NCBI GenBank assembly: GCA_027018975.1
Contig: JALUXN010000273.1
Coordinates: 1-7,397, forward strand
Source: Mariprofundaceae bacterium
GTDB lineage: Bacteria; Pseudomonadota; Zetaproteobacteria; Mariprofundales; Mariprofundaceae
Direction: 5' to 3'
DNA: 7,397 nucleotides
Shown: piece by piece, positions 5,883 to 7,397 of the stretch
Layout of the letters: the number at the start of each line of letters is the position of its first letter
Numbering within the stretch: position 1 is the first letter of the stretch
The notes under the pieces: model-generated
Databases searched by the model: none
The model's input: only the letters and a program-made list of their open reading frames with translations
What the model was told of the DNA's origin: nothing
Program-made: the position numbers and the translations under genes

Positions 5883-7196
5883 TTGATCTTTCGTGAAATA
5901 GCGAATCGAGGCCGTAAGTTTTCCGCTTACGGCCTTTTTTCTGCGCAGCCAGAACTGTTTGCGGGGCTCTTGGAAGACCCGTCCGGCAGCGGCAGACAGC
6001 TGTTGGTGTCGCGGCAGGGGCAGTCGTTCTCATTGGCGGCGGATGCGGATGTATCGGCGGTGACGGATTTTTTCCAGCAGTGGCGCGCGCTTGCGCAGGT
6101 CGATCGTTACGATTCGCCGGCGCCGCGCGCGATTGTTTACGCCGCCTATGAGGCGGGTGGATTGATTGAATCACTGCCGCCGGCCAAGACGGTGCTGCAC
6201 GGGCCGCTGTTGTGGATGCTGGTGCCCGATTTTTCGCTCTGTTTTGATGATGAGCAGATCTATCTCGCCGCGCGGGATGAACAGGCGTTGCAGCAGCTAT
6301 TGCCGTTGTTTGAGGGCGGGCAACACGCGTCACCTGCCAGCGCGGCGTGGTCGGATGCAGAACCGCGTGCGACCGATGGCGCGGCATATATGCAGGCGGT
6401 GGCGCGGGTGAAAGCGTATATCGCCGCCGGTGATCTCTTTCAGGCCAATATCGCCCGTTTCTGGTCGCGGTCGTTCGATCAAGCGGCACTGCTACCGCTC
6501 TACGATCGTTTGCGGCGGGTCAATCCGGCACCGTTTGCGGCCTATCTGCGTGTAGGCGTGGAAGCTGATGCGTTGACGCTGCTCTCGGCATCGCCGGAGC
6601 GTCTGTTTCGCACCCATGCCGATGGGTGTGTCGATACCCGTCCGATTGCCGGTACGCGCCGGCGTGGTGAGGGCGAGGCGGATGCCTCGTTGACGGCCGA
6701 GCTGCTGCTCTCCGAGAAAGAGCGCGCGGAGCACATCATGCTGGTTGATCTGGAGCGCAACGATCTGGGGCGCGTCTGTCTGCCGGGCAGTGTCGAGGTG
6801 AACGAGCAGATGGTGATCGAGCGCTATGCGACGGTGCAGCATATCGTCTCCAATGTGCGCGGGCGGCTGGCCGATGGCATGGATATGGTCGATCTGTTTC
6901 GGGCGATGTTTCCCGGCGGCACGATCACCGGCTGCCCGAAGGTGCGCTGCATGGAGGTGATCCACGAACTGGAGCAGCAGGCGCGCGGCCCCTACACGGG
7001 CGGCATCGGCTATCTGGCCTGGGATGGTTCATCGGATATGAATATCCTCATCCGCACCTTCTGGCACTGGCAGGGCGCGCTGCACTGGGCGACCGGCGCC
7101 GGCATTGTCGCCGACTCCGATCCAGCGCATGAGCTGGTCGAGACCGAGCACAAAGCTGCCGGTCTGCTGCGGGCGCTGGTGGGTTCCTGCGTGTAA
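5883..7196 (+). CDS. pabB: PabB/TrpE-family enzyme, probable aminodeoxychorismate synthase component I
   Basis: The product belongs to the chorismate-binding family. PabB makes 4-amino-4-deoxychorismate for folate, using ammonia from a PabA/TrpG glutaminase; TrpE makes anthranilate. The 437 residues are near PabB length and shorter than typical TrpE. Residues about 1-165 form the divergent N-terminal part (with YAAYEAGGLIESLP), and about 167-430 the catalytic domain. Visible motifs are SASPERLF (about 236-243), PIAGTRRRG (Ala256), AEHIMLVDLERNDLGR (Glu283, His284), FPGGTITGCPK and ELVETEHKA. The FPGG and ITG pattern and the position after fabF favour PabB. However, Ala256 replaces the Lys of the PIKGT motif in E. 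coli PabB and is the residue seen in TrpE. The only early start in frame is TTG 5883, with a poor ribosome site; TTG 5970 or GTG 6006 would lose the first helix (ELFAGLLED). Confidence 0.85.
   Translation: MIFREIANRGRKFSAYGLFSAQPELFAGLLEDPSGSGRQLLVSRQGQSFSLAADADVSAVTDFFQQWRALAQVDRYDSPAPRAIVYAAYEAGGLIESLPPAKTVLHGPLLWMLVPDFSLCFDDEQIYLAARDEQALQQLLPLFEGGQHASPASAAWSDAEPRATDGAAYMQAVARVKAYIAAGDLFQANIARFWSRSFDQAALLPLYDRLRRVNPAPFAAYLRVGVEADALTLLSASPERLFRTHADGCVDTRPIAGTRRRGEGEADASLTAELLLSEKERAEHIMLVDLERNDLGRVCLPGSVEVNEQMVIERYATVQHIVSNVRGRLADGMDMVDLFRAMFPGGTITGCPKVRCMEVIHELEQQARGPYTGGIGYLAWDGSSDMNILIRTFWHWQGALHWATGAGIVADSDPAHELVETEHKAAGLLRALVGSCV
5909..5940 (+). terminator. Strong intrinsic terminator after fabF
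   Basis: AGGCCGTAAG (5909-5918) pairs perfectly with CTTACGGCCT (5926-5935) around a seven-base loop, and the T-run continues to 5940. This 10-bp GC-rich stem plus six T's is a textbook Rho-independent terminator on the + strand. It lies 45 nt after the fabF stop and would end the fab transcript. It also overlaps codons 9-19 of the next gene if that gene starts at TTG 5883. Confidence 0.88.
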
Positions 7197-7270
7197 CTCT
7201 TGAGCAACAACATGGTGGGGCTACTATTTTGTTGCTCAATCGTTGGGTGTTCGCAACGCGACCTGAGTCG
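7193..7270 (+). repeat. Interspersed structured repeat, copy 2 (after pabB)
   Basis: This is the second copy of the 78-nt repeat at 2108-2185, in the same orientation and ungapped, with 74 of 78 bases identical. It includes the pabB stop codon TAA at 7194-7196. The differences are 7205 (C for T), 7218 (G for A, in the loop), 7225 (T for C, giving a G.U wobble) and 7234 (G for A, pairing with 7205). The main hairpin runs from 7200 to 7239. Unlike copy 1, it is not followed by the full long palindrome. Confidence 0.9.
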
Positions 7271-7284
7271 TGATTCAGCCACAT

Positions 7285-7303
7285 GCCGGTACTGTTCAGA
7301 TCG
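7285..7303 (-). repeat. Short inverted match to the copy-1 palindrome arm
   Basis: These 19 bases match the reverse complement of 2287-2305 at 17 positions, including 13 in a row (ACTGTTCAGATCG). They lie 14 nt after repeat copy 2, so this flank seems to carry a remnant or arm of the same palindromic element that follows copy 1 in full. Confidence 0.6.
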
Positions 7304-7314
7304 TTTTTGGTCAC

Positions 7315-7343
7315 ATTACATTATCGCCTCGCTCTGTTAGTAT
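7315..7343 (+). promoter_or_regulatory. Candidate sigma-70 promoter of the next gene
   Basis: ATTACA (7315-7320) and TAGTAT (7338-7343) are separated by 17 bases and each matches four of six consensus positions. They sit 25 nt before the start codon at 7368, downstream of the repeat. Position and spacing are good, the boxes are mediocre. Confidence 0.4.
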
Positions 7344-7355
7344 GGGCGGGTTATC

Positions 7356-7361
7356 AGGAGG
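7356..7361 (+). promoter_or_regulatory. Perfect Shine-Dalgarno of the last gene
   Basis: AGGAGG lies six bases before the ATG at 7368, an optimal ribosome site. It selects 7368 over the ATG at 7372, which is in another frame and meets TGA after four codons. Confidence 0.8.
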
Positions 7362-7367
7362 GCGGAC

Positions 7368-7397
7368 ATGCATGTCGAAACAGTGAGTACCACACCA
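7368..7397 (+). CDS. Start of an unidentified gene, cut by the window end
   Basis: Ten codons are visible (MHVETVSTTP) before the window ends. They follow a perfect AGGAGG site and a candidate promoter, so a well-expressed gene with its own transcription is likely. Too little sequence is present to name it. The opening vaguely recalls the N-terminus of trigger factor, but that is only a weak impression. Confidence 0.65.
   Translation, partial: MHVETVSTTP

Overview
The window is a stretch of ordinary bacterial chromosome, most likely from a Gram-negative member of the Pseudomonadota. The evidence is a lipoprotein signal peptide, yebC close to ruvC as in many proteobacteria, a fabD-fabG-acpP-fabF cluster, and GC-rich coding sequence with strong codon bias. 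A Zetaproteobacteria-like or deep gammaproteobacterial source is possible, but this is a guess from general impression only. All genes lie on the + strand, and I see no phage, transposase, CRISPR array, tRNA or rRNA.

Layout. Bases 1-501 hold the C-terminal two thirds of a YebC/PmpR-family protein. An unrecognised, helix-rich lipoprotein gene overlaps its end (491-1594). ruvC, the Holliday-junction resolvase gene, follows after 25 nt (1620-2111). A 365-nt gene-free gap (2112-2476) is packed with structured repeat DNA. The type II fatty-acid synthesis block comes next: fabD (2477-3421), fabG (3440-4180), a 198-nt leader, acpP (4379-4618) and fabF (4622-5863). A strong intrinsic terminator (5909-5940) follows fabF. 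The next gene encodes a PabB/TrpE-type chorismate-utilising enzyme (5883-7196), and the terminator falls inside its apparent first codons. The window ends with a second copy of the repeat, a candidate promoter, and the first ten codons of another gene with a perfect Shine-Dalgarno.

How the genes work together. FabD loads malonyl units onto the AcpP carrier, FabF condenses them with the growing acyl chain, and FabG reduces the resulting 3-ketoacyl-AcpP. The usual upstream partners plsX and fabH are not next to fabD here. The PabB-like enzyme would make aminodeoxychorismate for folate, or less likely anthranilate. Folate genes (often pabC) commonly follow fabF in proteobacteria.

The most noteworthy signal is not a protein. 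A 78-nt repeat occurs twice in the same orientation, immediately after ruvC and immediately after pabB. In each case its first bases form the TAA stop codon of the preceding gene. The copies differ at four positions. Two form a compensatory base-pair change in a 16-bp hairpin, one becomes a G.U wobble, and one is in the loop. This suggests selection on an RNA structure. In the first copy the repeat runs into a roughly 113-nt imperfect palindrome. I see no convincing undescribed multi-gene system; the proteins, apart from the lipoprotein, belong to well-known families.
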